Origin: Ruminococcaceae bacterium UBA3753
GTDB lineage: Bacteria > Bacillota > Clostridia > Oscillospirales > Acutalibacteraceae
Assembly: GCA_002372375.1 (NCBI GenBank)
Contig: DFGJ01000015.1
Span: forward strand, 1 to 45,502
Reading direction: 5' to 3'
DNA: 45,502 bases
Both the position numbers and the translations under genes were made by a program. The notes below the pieces were generated by a model that saw only the letters and a list, made by a program, of their open reading frames with translations, was not told where the DNA came from and made no database searches. Numbering within the stretch: the first letter of the stretch is position 1; each line of letters opens with the position of its first letter. Positions 17,481-27,289 of the stretch are shown here, piece by piece.

Positions 17481-18946
17481 TCTTTGGTAAAATTTCTGAG
17501 GCACAAAACAGAGTTGCCTCTAAAACTGATGCGCCAATAAAATTTTTACCGAACTTTCTCATTACAAAAAGTCCCCCTCTTTTTTAAAAATACAAAAACG
17601 AAGTAAAAGTACATCGTATTTGAAAAGAGTTTGTGAAAAAAATCGAAAGATTTTTATGCACTTAAATATAATTTATTTTAATTTTAATTTAAATTACATA
17701 TTCGTAAAATAAACAATGAAATAAATAAGCTAATTAGATAAAACTAACCGATTTCAAAAACTACATCACACGTGAAGATGACCAACTCATTCATCCCTTG
17801 AGATATTTTTATATTAGCTAAATTTCTTTCCAAACAAAGCCCATGCGAAAATTCAACGTTACACAAATAACAAAACACTTAAAATACAGTACCAGTGTTG
17901 TTAATTGTATCACAATTAAATAAAAATATAACAAAAAAACTGCACAGTATAACGCACTCAGATGGTAAACATTGTTAGCCTGAGAACTGAAACTGGTGTA
18001 CTATAGTAGATATATTAGAGTTTAATTCATCTCATATTCTAATTAAAGAGTAGTAAATGTAAAGCAGTATATATGTTATAATTAGTGTGCAGCATATCAC
18101 CAAAATAATCAGCAAGAACCCGAAATGACCGCCCAACGAGCGTTCCATTCAAGTCACTTTTTTGGAATGAATAATTCCTTCATCAGAACTAGTCTCGATT
18201 CTCCAATTAAAAATAAATGCTTGTAAACTCTGCGCCCTTTCTTCCATTACCGACGAATGTTTCATCTATAGCTTCTGCCTGTTAAGCGGTTAAACCTTTG
18301 CAGGTACCTACACACCTATATTTACCGCTTGAGTCTGCTTCTTCACCCAAAAAATGATATAAAATTCAAGTTTTTTGATTATCCTCTTCAAGGTGTACGT
18401 CTCGGCGGTTTTTGTGCATTTTCTCCATGCTGCCTATCCCAAGTCTTTATCTGAAAGTGAACGATTCTTGTTCATACCAAAAACCTCCAATTAAATTTTA
18501 ATATTTTTTAAATGCTAGTTTTAATTATATAAAAGCAGTATAATTTATAAGATTATTTTGTTTTTTCATTTTTATGCCATAAGATTCTGTCTTTTCTAAC
18601 ACACAGTCAACACAATAAATATAAAGAAAAATCTAAATTTTGTACGAACAATTAAAACATATATTTGTAAAGAAAAAACTTCAACTTTAACCCTAGTGTT
18701 ACGCTATATACAAAAAAATATCTGACCAGCAAATGAAAGTTAAAGCTACACATATTAGCAACTATAAATTCTTCGGTAATACAAACTTATATACATGTAA
18801 CAACAAGGACAAAATAACAATCGCTATCCAAAAATAGCCATGAGCATCAAAGCAATTAAATACTACAACACCAAACTTGTTGCAAAGTAGCACCTTTAGA
18901 CCACAAAAAAACTAAAAATTCAGCGCCAACATAAAATAATAAACAC
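17481..18946. other. long AT-rich gap with one gene remnant
   Basis: About 1.47 kb between the XRE gene and proS. 17490-17550 can fold into a stem. 17550-18110 and 18480-18946 show no gene. A higher-GC island at 18119-18477 looks like a decayed minus-strand gene (listed separately). The plus strand is A/C-rich here, unlike the region left of 16 kb. Confidence 0.5.
18119..18477 (-). pseudogene. decayed gene with intact ribosome binding site
   Basis: On the minus strand an ATG at about 18477 is preceded by TTGGAGG at good spacing and reads MNKNRSLSDKDLG before a stop; two frames then continue with protein-like residues but several stops, for example GKYRCVGTCKGLTA, stop, QAEAIDETFVGNGRKGAEF. 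G+C content is higher than around it, as expected for former coding DNA. The product is not recognised; DETFVGNGRKG is faintly like the DETxxGG motif of IS1595-type transposases, but this is weak. Confidence 0.4.
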
Positions 18947-20512
18947 TTAGTTATAAAAATCATCTAAAAATTTAAGAATCTCTGACTTCTTAACCTTAAA
19001 ACTACTATGTTCGCCCCTGAACTTAACTTCCAAAAAATCTTTCTCGGCATTATTCTTGCTGATAGTGATTCTGATCGGTATACCCAACAGATCCGCATCG
19101 GCAAACTGGCTTCCTATATGTAGATCTCTGTCATCTAGAATAACTTCAAACTTTTTAGAAAGGTAATCGTGCAATTTTATAGCATTTTCACGAACAACGG
19201 TATCATCGAAACTCAGAGCGCAAATATGTACTTGCCACGGGCAAACACTTTTGGGCCAAATCGGGCCAAATTTGTCGTGCTTTGCCTCCACCAAACTAGC
19301 AATTAACCTAGTAACTCCTATTCCATAGCATCCCATAATCGCAAAATCTCTATGATTATCTTTTGCCTGATACGTAACTTTCATACGTTTTGTATACTTG
19401 ACGCCTAGCTGAAATATATTTCCTACTTCAATACCTCTTCTCACTTTAAGAGCTGATTTACAACATCTACAAAAATGTTTCTCATTCACTTCATAAACAT
19501 CAAAATAGTCGTTAGACTCACAGATACCTTTTAACGATATATCGATAAAGATTATCCTATTATTACTATCCGGATCAACAAAAAAACTAGCAGACAATTC
19601 GCCTAAATTATCAATAACTACGTTATTAACATAACTTACTTGCTCCCCCACTAGTTTCTGTAGCTTAGATTCGTTAACAGAAAGATCCACTCTTATAAAT
19701 ACCGCTACTTCTGCTTCCTGACCTTTAATCTTATACAAACAAACCTTAATCTTGCCGCTATCTAAAAACTTTTTACTATCAAAGCTGGGAATCAAAGACT
19801 CCGCTACCTCTAAATTCGCTTTATAACCACAATTATCACAGACTACAATTGAATCTTCCCCGCTGTCACAAAACAACATAAACTCATGGGCAACATCGCC
19901 CCCCATAATACCACTATCTGACTGTATACAAACAACCTCTGGAAGACCTATTTTTTTATATATATTATGGTAAACTTTTAACATCTTTTCATAATATCGC
20001 TTCAAGTCTTCTTTAGACAGGTGAAATGAATACGCATCTTTCATAGTAAATTCGCGAAGTCTTATAAGTCCACCTCGTGCTCTAGGTTCATCTCTAAATT
20101 TGGTTTGTATCTGGTAGAGCATAAACGGGTAGTCCGAATACGTTTGAGCAAAACTTTCAGCCAAATCCACAACGGCTTCTTCGTGTGTCATTGCAAGAAG
20201 CATACATCTGCTAGTACGGTCTCTAAACCTCAAGAGCTCACTACCGACAGAAAAAAGTCTCCCTGATCTCTCCCACAGTGTACCCGGCAAAACGACCGGC
20301 AAAGATACTTCCTGCCCGCCTATAGCATCCATTTCCTCGCGTATAATATTTTCTATCTTCCTTTTTACCCTGACAGCAGGCGTAAGAAGTGAATATATAC
20401 CACTACCAAGACTTTTTATATATCCGCCCCTCAAAAGGAAAATATGACTCATCAAACTAGCGTCTGCGGGGACTTCCTTAGTTCTTTTTCCAAATAGTTT
20501 ACTCAGCAACAT
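18947..20512 (-). CDS. proS: prolyl-tRNA synthetase, bacterial type, shortened editing domain
   Basis: It charges tRNA-Pro with proline in the cytoplasm. The start at 20512 fits the usual MxLSKxFxxTxKExPxxA beginning; 13 more codons upstream are open. Class II motifs are visible: TKFRDEPRARGGLIRLREF (motif 2; family consensus is nearer RDExRPRFGxxRxREF), MKDAYSFH, and motif 3 CYGIGVTRLIASL. The C-terminal anticodon-binding domain includes DDRDLHIGSQFADADLLGIP. It is 521 residues against about 570. The loss is in the INS editing domain between the zinc-like CDNCGYKANLE and RRGIEVGNIFQLG, about 125 residues instead of 180; the region around the editing lysine is recognisable (KIKVCLYK). Editing of Ala-tRNA-Pro may be reduced. 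Confidence 0.95.
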   Translation of the reverse strand: MLLSKLFGKRTKEVPADASLMSHIFLLRGGYIKSLGSGIYSLLTPAVRVKRKIENIIREEMDAIGGQEVSLPVVLPGTLWERSGRLFSVGSELLRFRDRTSRCMLLAMTHEEAVVDLAESFAQTYSDYPFMLYQIQTKFRDEPRARGGLIRLREFTMKDAYSFHLSKEDLKRYYEKMLKVYHNIYKKIGLPEVVCIQSDSGIMGGDVAHEFMLFCDSGEDSIVVCDNCGYKANLEVAESLIPSFDSKKFLDSGKIKVCLYKIKGQEAEVAVFIRVDLSVNESKLQKLVGEQVSYVNNVVIDNLGELSASFFVDPDSNNRIIFIDISLKGICESNDYFDVYEVNEKHFCRCCKSALKVRRGIEVGNIFQLGVKYTKRMKVTYQAKDNHRDFAIMGCYGIGVTRLIASLVEAKHDKFGPIWPKSVCPWQVHICALSFDDTVVRENAIKLHDYLSKKFEVILDDRDLHIGSQFADADLLGIPIRITISKNNAEKDFLEVKFRGEHSSFKVKKSEILKFLDDFYN

Positions 20513-20829
20513 ACAAAATACACTTTCTAAACCGACTAATATAGACCTCATAGAAAATCGATAAACATGAATAATATACCAAGGAACAAAAGAAAACTCT
20601 AGTATTTTGTAATCAACTGATATTTAAATAATGTTCTTGTGTACACTTAGAATCATATTTATTTACTGAGATTGTAAATTTTTATGAACAAATCAACAAA
20701 CAAATAAACTACAAAAGTCAAAAATATTGAAAATTTTCGAAAACGTATGAGAAAAAGAATCTATTAATAGCGCCATTCTTTTACTTTTATCGTCTTGACT
20801 TTAATTGAATTTAATATTAAAATCTGCAC

Positions 20830-21549
20830 ATGTATAATAATTTTTTTATATCTGCAATAATTTTGGCTGCAGGAAATTCTAGGCGTATGCGGTTGGGTGA
20901 TGGTTTTTCCAAGATCTTCGCAAAAATTTTGGATAAACCGTGCTTGTGGTACACCTTGAATGCTTTTAGTAAATGCTCTTTTATTGATGAAATAATAGTT
21001 GTCTGTAAGTCAGAACACATGGCGACAGTTAGATCTATAACTGAGGAACTTGGTTTGACTGTCAAATTAGTGACCGGCGGAAATAGCAGACAAAGTTCTG
21101 CAATTAACGGTACAAATGCAACTGATGGATGTTCAGATTACCTGATTTTGCACGATGCTGCCAGATGTCTAATAACAAAAGAACTTATAATGGACGTTTT
21201 GAGTAATGCAATAAAATTTGGGGGTTGCTCTGTTCTGGGCGTACCTGTTAAGGACACCGTCAAAGTTGTTAACAAAAACTTTTTTGTAGACAGAACTTTA
21301 AAAAGAGAATTGCTATTCAATATACAGACTCCACAAGTTATGAAGAAAGATCTTTATCTAAAAGGATTGGAAAGAGCTTTCCGAGAAAATAAAGAGTTTA
21401 CAGATGACAGTCAGATTATTGAAAACTATACAAGCAGTAAAGTTTATATAACGTTTGGAGATTACAATAATATAAAACTAACTACCCCTGAAGATCTGGT
21501 TTTTGCTGAGAATTTTCTAAAAGAAAGGGAAAACGTAACTTTAAAATAA
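20830..21549 (+). CDS. ispD: 2-C-methyl-D-erythritol 4-phosphate cytidylyltransferase
   Basis: Third step of the MEP isoprenoid pathway: it joins CTP to methylerythritol phosphate. 239 residues, of family length. The CTP-binding loop is AAGNSRRM (usually AAGxGxRM), followed by Lys in FAKILDKP, GGNSRQSSA, HDAARCLI, VPVKDTVK, the TPQ motif and the DDSQIIE and NNIKLTTPEDL segments. All catalytic landmarks are present. No ribosome binding site is visible before ATG. ispF, often adjacent, is not here; dxs and ispA of the same pathway lie at 33-37 kb. Confidence 0.95.
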   Translation: MYNNFFISAIILAAGNSRRMRLGDGFSKIFAKILDKPCLWYTLNAFSKCSFIDEIIVVCKSEHMATVRSITEELGLTVKLVTGGNSRQSSAINGTNATDGCSDYLILHDAARCLITKELIMDVLSNAIKFGGCSVLGVPVKDTVKVVNKNFFVDRTLKRELLFNIQTPQVMKKDLYLKGLERAFRENKEFTDDSQIIENYTSSKVYITFGDYNNIKLTTPEDLVFAENFLKERENVTLK

Positions 21550-21659
21550 AACATAACTTTAATTAGATGTGTTATGTAAGGTGTCCTTCAGATAAGTAGC
21601 TTTGAATGTCTGTGGATATGATGAAGTACGGAGGACCCGTACCCAATTTTTGTAATAGA

Positions 21660-22720
21660 ACTCTAAAATTGCTTTTTAGAAATATTGCTAAATAATTAAA
21701 GCTGATTAGAGAAATCCATCAGAGGATACAGCATGTTTTTTAGTCAAGTTTCGTCTTTCTAATGTAAAACAGATCTTCCGGAGCTTGAGTACATCTAAGC
21801 CACGGCCTATGGAGCAGACGTCTTCGATATAGCGTGCAAATACTACGATTCTCGTTCACACACACCATGCTATAAAGTTGCTTTTCGGATATGATGGTAA
21901 GTAAAGACGATCATAGAACTTTGCCAAAAAAGTGGCACGTTTTTTAGTTGAGTTTTGTCTTTTTAATGTAAAACAGATCTTTCAGAACTTGAGTACATCT
22001 AAGCCACGACCTATGTAGCAGACGTCTTCGAGTGGACTGTAAAAACAACTACGGTTCTCGTTTACACATACCATACTATGAAGTTGCTTTTCAGAAATGT
22101 TGCTAAACAATTAAAGCTAATTAGAGAAATCCATCAGAGATTACAGAACGTTTTTTAGTTAAGTTTCGTCTTTCTAATGTAAAACAGATTTTTCGGAACT
22201 TGAGTACATCTCGGCCGCGGTCTATGGCTCAAATGACTTTGATGTAGCTGTACAAATACTGCTGTTCTCGTTTACAAGAACCATGATATGAAGTTACTTT
22301 TTAGAAATGTTGCTAAATAAAGACGATCAGAGAAATTTGCCAGAGAAAACAGCATAGCGTTTTGATCGAGTTTTGTCCTTCTACACATACAACATCTTTT
22401 TCGGAATTTGAGCACATCTCCGTCACAGAATGTGGTGCAAATGTCTTCGAGAGTGCTGTACAAATAATTACATTTCTCACTTAAACGCACTATCCCACGA
22501 AGTTACTTTTCAGACACACTGATAAGTAAACAAAGATAATTACGACAATTTTTAGCAAAATAGCGAATCATTTTAACCACATTTTGTGTTCCTCCATGTA
22601 AAAATTTTCTTTCCAAAATTTAAATAAACTTTAGTCGCGGCCTATAGAGAAAATAACATCGCTAGAACTTTATAAAAAGCTGGTATTCTCGTCCGTACGA
22701 ACACCCCTAGAACCCTAACG
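21660..22720. repeat. degenerate tandem array, period about 205-212 bp
   Basis: The landmark aatgtaaaacagat recurs at 21761, 21965 and 22176, with eroded forms near 22382 and 22594. Each unit also holds ttgagtacatctaagccacg...cctatg, gttctcgtttacaca and gaagttgcttttcagaaatgttgctaa. The units become less alike towards the right, where the last is barely visible. Stops occur in all frames. No similarity to ispD or darA was found by eye. 21550-21660 has no gene. Confidence 0.88.
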
Positions 22721-22756
22721 CATCCACCACAGTTTTGCAGGCCTCTGGTCACCTGG

Positions 22757-22776
22757 TCCACCGGGCACCCGGTGGA
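22757..22776. repeat. GC-rich perfect hairpin
   Basis: TCCACCGGG (22757-22765), loop CA, CCCGGTGGA (22768-22776). It sits in a GC-rich island of about 60 bases (22725-22785) between the tandem array and darA. There is no T-run at either side. A second small hairpin, TAGTCAA-ttat-TTGACTA, is at 22807-22824. Both lie downstream of darA on its own strand and might end or protect that transcript. Confidence 0.75.
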
Positions 22777-22867
22777 TACCAACGCAACAAGTAGAAAAAG
22801 TTCGTATAGTCAATTATTTGACTAAAAACTTCACACCACCTTAAACTTAATTAACCAATTTTTAAAA

Positions 22868-23200
22868 CTAAAGTTTCTGGAAATCTTCTACATTAAGTAC
22901 AAATACTATAGCTCCTCCCACATTGACCTTGAAAGGTATAGCTGAACACAGTTGAGCAGAATCGCCAACATTTGAAACAGGGGCCGGTACTGTTTTAAGT
23001 CTCTTATTGCTTTTATCCTTTATTATTTGTATCACCTTTTTTACTTTGCCGTCCTCCACGCCCGTAAGGAATGTAACATTCCCAGACCTCAGAAAGCCTC
23101 CAGTCGTAGAGAGCTTAGTCACTTGAAACCCATTTTTAGTAAGAGCACTAGAAACTCTGTGCGCATCATCGGTATTTACTATGGATAAAACCAACTTCAT
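22868..23200 (-). CDS. darA: cyclic di-AMP receptor protein
   Basis: 110 residues of the PII-like DarA/PstA family (PF06153), a small cytoplasmic trimer that binds c-di-AMP. Visible family marks: MKLVLSIVNTDDAHRV, the ligand loop TTGGFLRSGNVTFLTGVED and the C-terminal VGGAIVFVLNVEDF. The length is as expected. It shows that this organism probably uses c-di-AMP. In Bacillus it lies between tmk and yaaR-holB-ricT; here it is in the opposite direction to holB, with 865 bases between, so the block has been inverted or broken and tmk and yaaR are missing. Confidence 0.93.
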   Translation of the reverse strand: MKLVLSIVNTDDAHRVSSALTKNGFQVTKLSTTGGFLRSGNVTFLTGVEDGKVKKVIQIIKDKSNKRLKTVPAPVSNVGDSAQLCSAIPFKVNVGGAIVFVLNVEDFQKL

Positions 23201-24065
23201 AACTTAAAGGTTAACCTCAAAACATAATACACAGTTCTATTTTAGCATACGATTTAATTTATAGCACCCACATTTTAAAAACACAGCGAACACAGCTCGA
23301 CAAACTTTGTGTCGAAAAAACATGAAAGTGAATTTTATTTAAATTTTTTTAAATACCGTTATTCATTTTCCAAAAATACTGACAAACAAAAAAGCTCGGT
23401 AGAAAATATCTTTATACCTCTAATTTCGAACCAGATTTTTATTAGATATACTAACTTCCAAGATTTTTTCCGCCATCTTAAAGTATGCTAGTGGTTCAAA
23501 AAACAAATTTTAAATAGCTTTAATATAAAAGTATGATAAAACATTTTCACGTATTTTCTACTTTTCTTAATTCTTTGTAATCTATTTTCATTAATTTGTA
23601 AAACATATTACAATGTCCCAGATATGTGTATTTTTCTTAACAACAAGTCTATATTTTTAAAAAGACAGTTTAGATCCTAAATAAGACGTACAAAAATGAA
23701 TAACGTAACAAAGAAGTTATAAATAAAAATATCAAGAAATCTCTTTCAACAAATTTATATCGATACTGAAACCATATATTTAGATTATCTACGATAACAC
23801 TATTTTTGCGCTCTTGACCATAAGTAATTTTTAGATTATAATTATATTTTTTAACATTTTTGTATTATTTTTTTAAAAAGGCTTAAATCTATCATCATAT
23901 CAAACTTTATGTTTTTTATATTTAACGTGTATAATATAAATGTACACCATCAACGTAAAAGAATCACAGTTTTCCGGAAACTTTGACGAAGGAATGTTTT
24001 CATGTGCATTTGCACGTTTTTTGTAGAGAGGCTGTGACCTTTAGTAGAATGGTTATAAATAATAG
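23201..24065. other. no gene seen, 865 bases
   Basis: Very AT-rich. Short open frames exist but none has a ribosome binding site or protein-like composition. It stands where yaaR would lie in the Bacillus order, but I see no trace of it. It should carry the divergent promoters of darA and holB. Confidence 0.45.
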
Positions 24066-24941
24066 ATGTTGGAGATTTTTGTGTTTGATAGGTATGCTGA
24101 AAATGAAAGAATACAGAAAATTATTAGAAATTTTGGTGAAAAAAGTATACCGCAGAGCACAATCCTGTACTCTCTTTTCGGTAACGAAACAGAAGAATTT
24201 CCTAAATTTCTTGCACAATATATACAGTGTAACAACAAAAACGATGCAGGTCCTTGTCTTAAGTGCATAAACTGTAAAAAAATAGAAAACGGTACACATC
24301 CAGACGTCGTTTATCCCAAGAGCTCTGGGGCCACAAAAATCTATGGCATACAAACAGTGAGGGATATTAGACTTGATTCTTTTATTTTACCAAATGAAGC
24401 AAAATACAAAGTCTACATATTTTTGGATGCACAAAATTTATCCACTGCGGCCCAAAATGCACTCCTGAAAATTTTAGAAGAACCGCCTTCCAAAAGTATA
24501 TTTCTGTTTTTATGTAATAATCTTAGTTTAATACTGCCTACGGTAAGATCCAGGTCACAAATTTACGATATTTCTTTTTTTAATTTACATCAAAAAAAAC
24601 ACAACAATAACGATGATTTGATAAAAAAATTAAAAAAGTCTTTGATTTGCAAAGATGAGTACAGATTTGCTACAATAACTAGCGAACTAAACGGAGATAA
24701 GTTTCTTTTTAAAAAAGTTATTTTTGAACTTATAAGTGCAATTAGGAAATCTATAGAACTGAAACTTGTTACAACTAAAAATAGCCCAGTAATTTCTGCT
24801 GAACTCAGTGATTTTTCGGATGCGTTTGCACTGCTTGAGCTAGTAAATATGGCAGACACTTTAAATGATGTCAACTATATGTTAGAAAAGAATGTAAATT
24901 TTAATTTGTTGCTAACTTACTTTGTTTCCAGTTTGTTTTGA
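24066..24941 (+). CDS. holB: DNA polymerase III delta' subunit
   Basis: Clamp-loader subunit, AAA+-like without a working nucleotide site. 291 residues. The zinc module is present (CNNKNDAGPCLKCINC), followed by HPDVVYP, AQNALLKILEEPP, the box that includes the SRC-like arginine motif (LPTVRSRSQ) and a divergent helical C-terminus. The P-loop region is reduced to LYSLFGNETEE, as expected for delta'. It is shorter than the usual 320-330 residues. The ATG at 24066 has no clear ribosome binding site. It is followed closely by ricT, as in Bacillus. Confidence 0.9.
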   Translation: MLEIFVFDRYAENERIQKIIRNFGEKSIPQSTILYSLFGNETEEFPKFLAQYIQCNNKNDAGPCLKCINCKKIENGTHPDVVYPKSSGATKIYGIQTVRDIRLDSFILPNEAKYKVYIFLDAQNLSTAAQNALLKILEEPPSKSIFLFLCNNLSLILPTVRSRSQIYDISFFNLHQKKHNNNDDLIKKLKKSLICKDEYRFATITSELNGDKFLFKKVIFELISAIRKSIELKLVTTKNSPVISAELSDFSDAFALLELVNMADTLNDVNYMLEKNVNFNLLLTYFVSSLF

Positions 24942-24957
24942 AAGGTTTTATTGTAAA

Positions 24958-25701
24958 GTGCTAATAGTTAAATATAAGTCAACCCGAAGGACTAGTTGCT
25001 TTAACTTCATAAAAAATACAAGTCTTAAACTCCATGATTATGTTTTTGTGAAAGTGTTAGGAAACGATAGACTCGCTGAGATAATTTTTCTAGATGACAA
25101 AATAACAAGAGAAAATATCCCTGTCTTAAGTATAAGAAACATCCGAAAAGCCAGCAAAAAAGAATTGGAGTTATTTAAGAAAGTTGAAAAGAAGAAAAGC
25201 TATGCTATGAGCTTGTTCACGAAAAAAAATTTAAAATTCGGCCTAAATTTAAAACTTGTTGATGTTAAATATCACTTAATAAAAAATACTTTCACTTTTA
25301 TTATAAAAGCTATAACTAAAGACATTAGTTTGGATGGTTTTTTGAGGGAACTTTCTGGTAATCTAAAAGCGAGGGTGGAGGTGAAACCTATCGGTAGCCG
25401 GGATGAAACCAGAAGAAAAGGCGGACTCGGCCTCTGCGGAAGACAATTATGTTGTTCAGCTTTTTTAAAAGGATTTGAGTTTGTAACTATAAAAATGGTT
25501 AAAGACCAGAATCTTTCTCTAAATCCCTCCAGAATATCAGGAGCCTGCGGCAAGTTGCTTTGCTGCATAAAATATGAAAACGAATACTACAGTCTAAGAA
25601 ACCGACTAAATCCTAAAGTAAATCCTGAGATTTTGCTAAAAAGTTGCAAGAAAAAAGATGATTTTGATAAAAATAACAACAATCTCCCAACTTTTTATTA
25701 G
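24958..25701 (+). CDS. ricT: PSP1-domain protein RicT (YaaT)
   Basis: In Bacillus, RicT with RicA and RicF forms the Y-complex, which carries iron-sulfur clusters and steers RNase Y. The PSP1 core is clear: GGLGLCGRQLCCSAFL, VTIKMVKDQNLSLNPSRISG, ACGKLLCCIKYE; the cysteines are those that bind the cluster. The start is probably GTG 24958, 16 bases after the holB stop, with GAAAGG at 24940-24945; the frame is open back to a TTG at 24922, which would overlap holB. 247 residues from GTG. ricA and ricF are not in the window. Confidence 0.93.
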   Translation: MLIVKYKSTRRTSCFNFIKNTSLKLHDYVFVKVLGNDRLAEIIFLDDKITRENIPVLSIRNIRKASKKELELFKKVEKKKSYAMSLFTKKNLKFGLNLKLVDVKYHLIKNTFTFIIKAITKDISLDGFLRELSGNLKARVEVKPIGSRDETRRKGGLGLCGRQLCCSAFLKGFEFVTIKMVKDQNLSLNPSRISGACGKLLCCIKYENEYYSLRNRLNPKVNPEILLKSCKKKDDFDKNNNNLPTFY

Positions 25702-25719
25702 TGTCGTGAAAAAAGAGAC

Positions 25720-26877
25720 TTAAAAAGCCTCACGATCCGAGAGTTTTTGTTGGGGAAATGACTTTGCTTCGTGTTTAACTTCTTCATTCTTCCCACTAAA
25801 CCATCTTTTAATATAATTTACTCCCGCAACTATGGCGCAAATAGCAGCCACAACTACCGTGCCTCCAATTAAGAAATTTTCGTAACTTTGCTTTTCTTTA
25901 TTTTTTGATTTACTCTCTTCTTCCTTATCTTCAGTAACATTCTGCTTCCAAATATCTTGCTTCTTGTCAATTAATTTTTCACGTTCGCGCGCAGCTTTTA
26001 AAGTGTTAAGCTGTCTCAGACTTTCGATCGGATAAACCGGCAATGGATAGTTTGAAAATTCTCCACTTTTAAGACATTCTCTTATGATCGGTACAAAATC
26101 AACACCAATCTCCTTAAGTCGATCAAGTATCTTGGGAAATTCCTCTAAGTCAGCGTAAATATTTTTTCGCACTTTTTCAAGAAGTGACTTATTAGTGTTA
26201 TAAATATCACTATCGGCAGTAGTGTAAGCAACTATACCGCACAATTTATTATCGTCTATTGAATCGTCAGAAGATTTTAAATTATCGAAAAAGTCCAAAA
26301 CACTGTGAGCCTCATCTTTGGTTAATTCAGCAGTCAAAAGGCTAACAAATTTTTCTACATCCAGCCATTGACCAGACAAAATTTCACTTATCGGCCCCTT
26401 CAAACACAACGCCACGAACTTCCTCAAACTATTTATTTTCTGTACATATTCTTTAACATTAACTAAACCTCTTGCTCTTGAAGCCAAAAATTTCTTATAA
26501 GCGAACTCCACACAGTTTTTGAGCTTACCTCCCTCTCCCTTAGCAAGTTGCTTAGCATCTTTTTCAACAACCTCCACGAGGTTCAGCAGTACATTGTCAG
26601 CGGAATCAAACTTAAAACTAGACGCATTATATGCTGCTTGCTCTAAACCCGATTTAAACTCTTTGTAAGAAGGAACTCTGTCAGAAGGAAAGATCCCTAG
26701 TAATTTCATATATATAACATCCTCATTAAGAGGCACTTCACCATTTTGTATATCAAGTAAAAGATTCGCAACCTTTTCTTCATTAGTCGTCGGGTTACTG
26801 ACCTCTGTACTTGCACTAATCAAAGAATTACCTACCAAGCTAAATATACCAATACTTGCAACACCACTTTTAAACAT
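25720..26877 (-). CDS. unrecognised exported protein with C-terminal membrane anchor
   Basis: 385 residues with no family I recognise. A signal-like N-terminus (MFKSGVASIGIFSLVGNSLI, then SAS) is followed by about 300 mostly helical, charged residues, a Lys/Glu-rich low-complexity stretch (EDKEEESKSKNKEKQ) and one hydrophobic helix (about 337-356, LIGGTVVVAAICAIVAGVNY) with a basic cytoplasmic tail. The body should lie outside the cell, anchored at the C-terminus. Strong control signals: AGGAGATG six bases ahead of ATG and an extended -10 promoter. It converges with ricT, 18 bases apart. It is probably well expressed. Confidence 0.75.
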   Translation of the reverse strand: MFKSGVASIGIFSLVGNSLISASTEVSNPTTNEEKVANLLLDIQNGEVPLNEDVIYMKLLGIFPSDRVPSYKEFKSGLEQAAYNASSFKFDSADNVLLNLVEVVEKDAKQLAKGEGGKLKNCVEFAYKKFLASRARGLVNVKEYVQKINSLRKFVALCLKGPISEILSGQWLDVEKFVSLLTAELTKDEAHSVLDFFDNLKSSDDSIDDNKLCGIVAYTTADSDIYNTNKSLLEKVRKNIYADLEEFPKILDRLKEIGVDFVPIIRECLKSGEFSNYPLPVYPIESLRQLNTLKAAREREKLIDKKQDIWKQNVTEDKEEESKSKNKEKQSYENFLIGGTVVVAAICAIVAGVNYIKRWFSGKNEEVKHEAKSFPQQKLSDREAF

Positions 26878-26925
26878 AAGAACATCTCCTAAAAAAGAAA
26901 AAACAATATAATGAAATACAATGAC

Positions 26926-26954
26926 ATTATATCACATATTTTTAGAAAACACAA
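26926..26954 (-). promoter_or_regulatory. promoter of the exported protein at 25720-26877
   Basis: On the minus strand TTGTGT (26954-26949), exactly 17 bases, then TATAAT (26931-26926), with TGA directly before it, which is an extended -10. The leader would be about 45 bases. This is the best promoter on the minus strand. Confidence 0.6.
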
Positions 26955-27289
26955 CATGATTATTCTAACAAATAAAATTAATGCACGAAATATTATAGTA
27001 AAATTTCAATATAAGATTTAAAACAGCAGAGCATAAAACTCAATGTATTTACATTTATTTAGTAAAAGACGCAGGACAAATTTAAAAATAAGTAAAACAT
27101 TACATTGTGTATCGAATAGGTCAGAGTATCTTAAACTCTAATTTTTAAGTCACTATTCCCCGTGGAGATACCACTAAGTTTCTGTATCCATAAACCCATA
27201 TAGATATAGAAATATTTTATAGATTAAAAAAATAAAAGACGAATAATATATAAAATTAGTTAAAGATCAAAATTTAAATTCGCTTAGCC

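Noticed and set aside
21660..22720. CRISPR array
   Set aside because: The units are about 207 bases, directly adjoining and degenerate throughout; there are no short identical repeats with unique spacers, and no cas genes.
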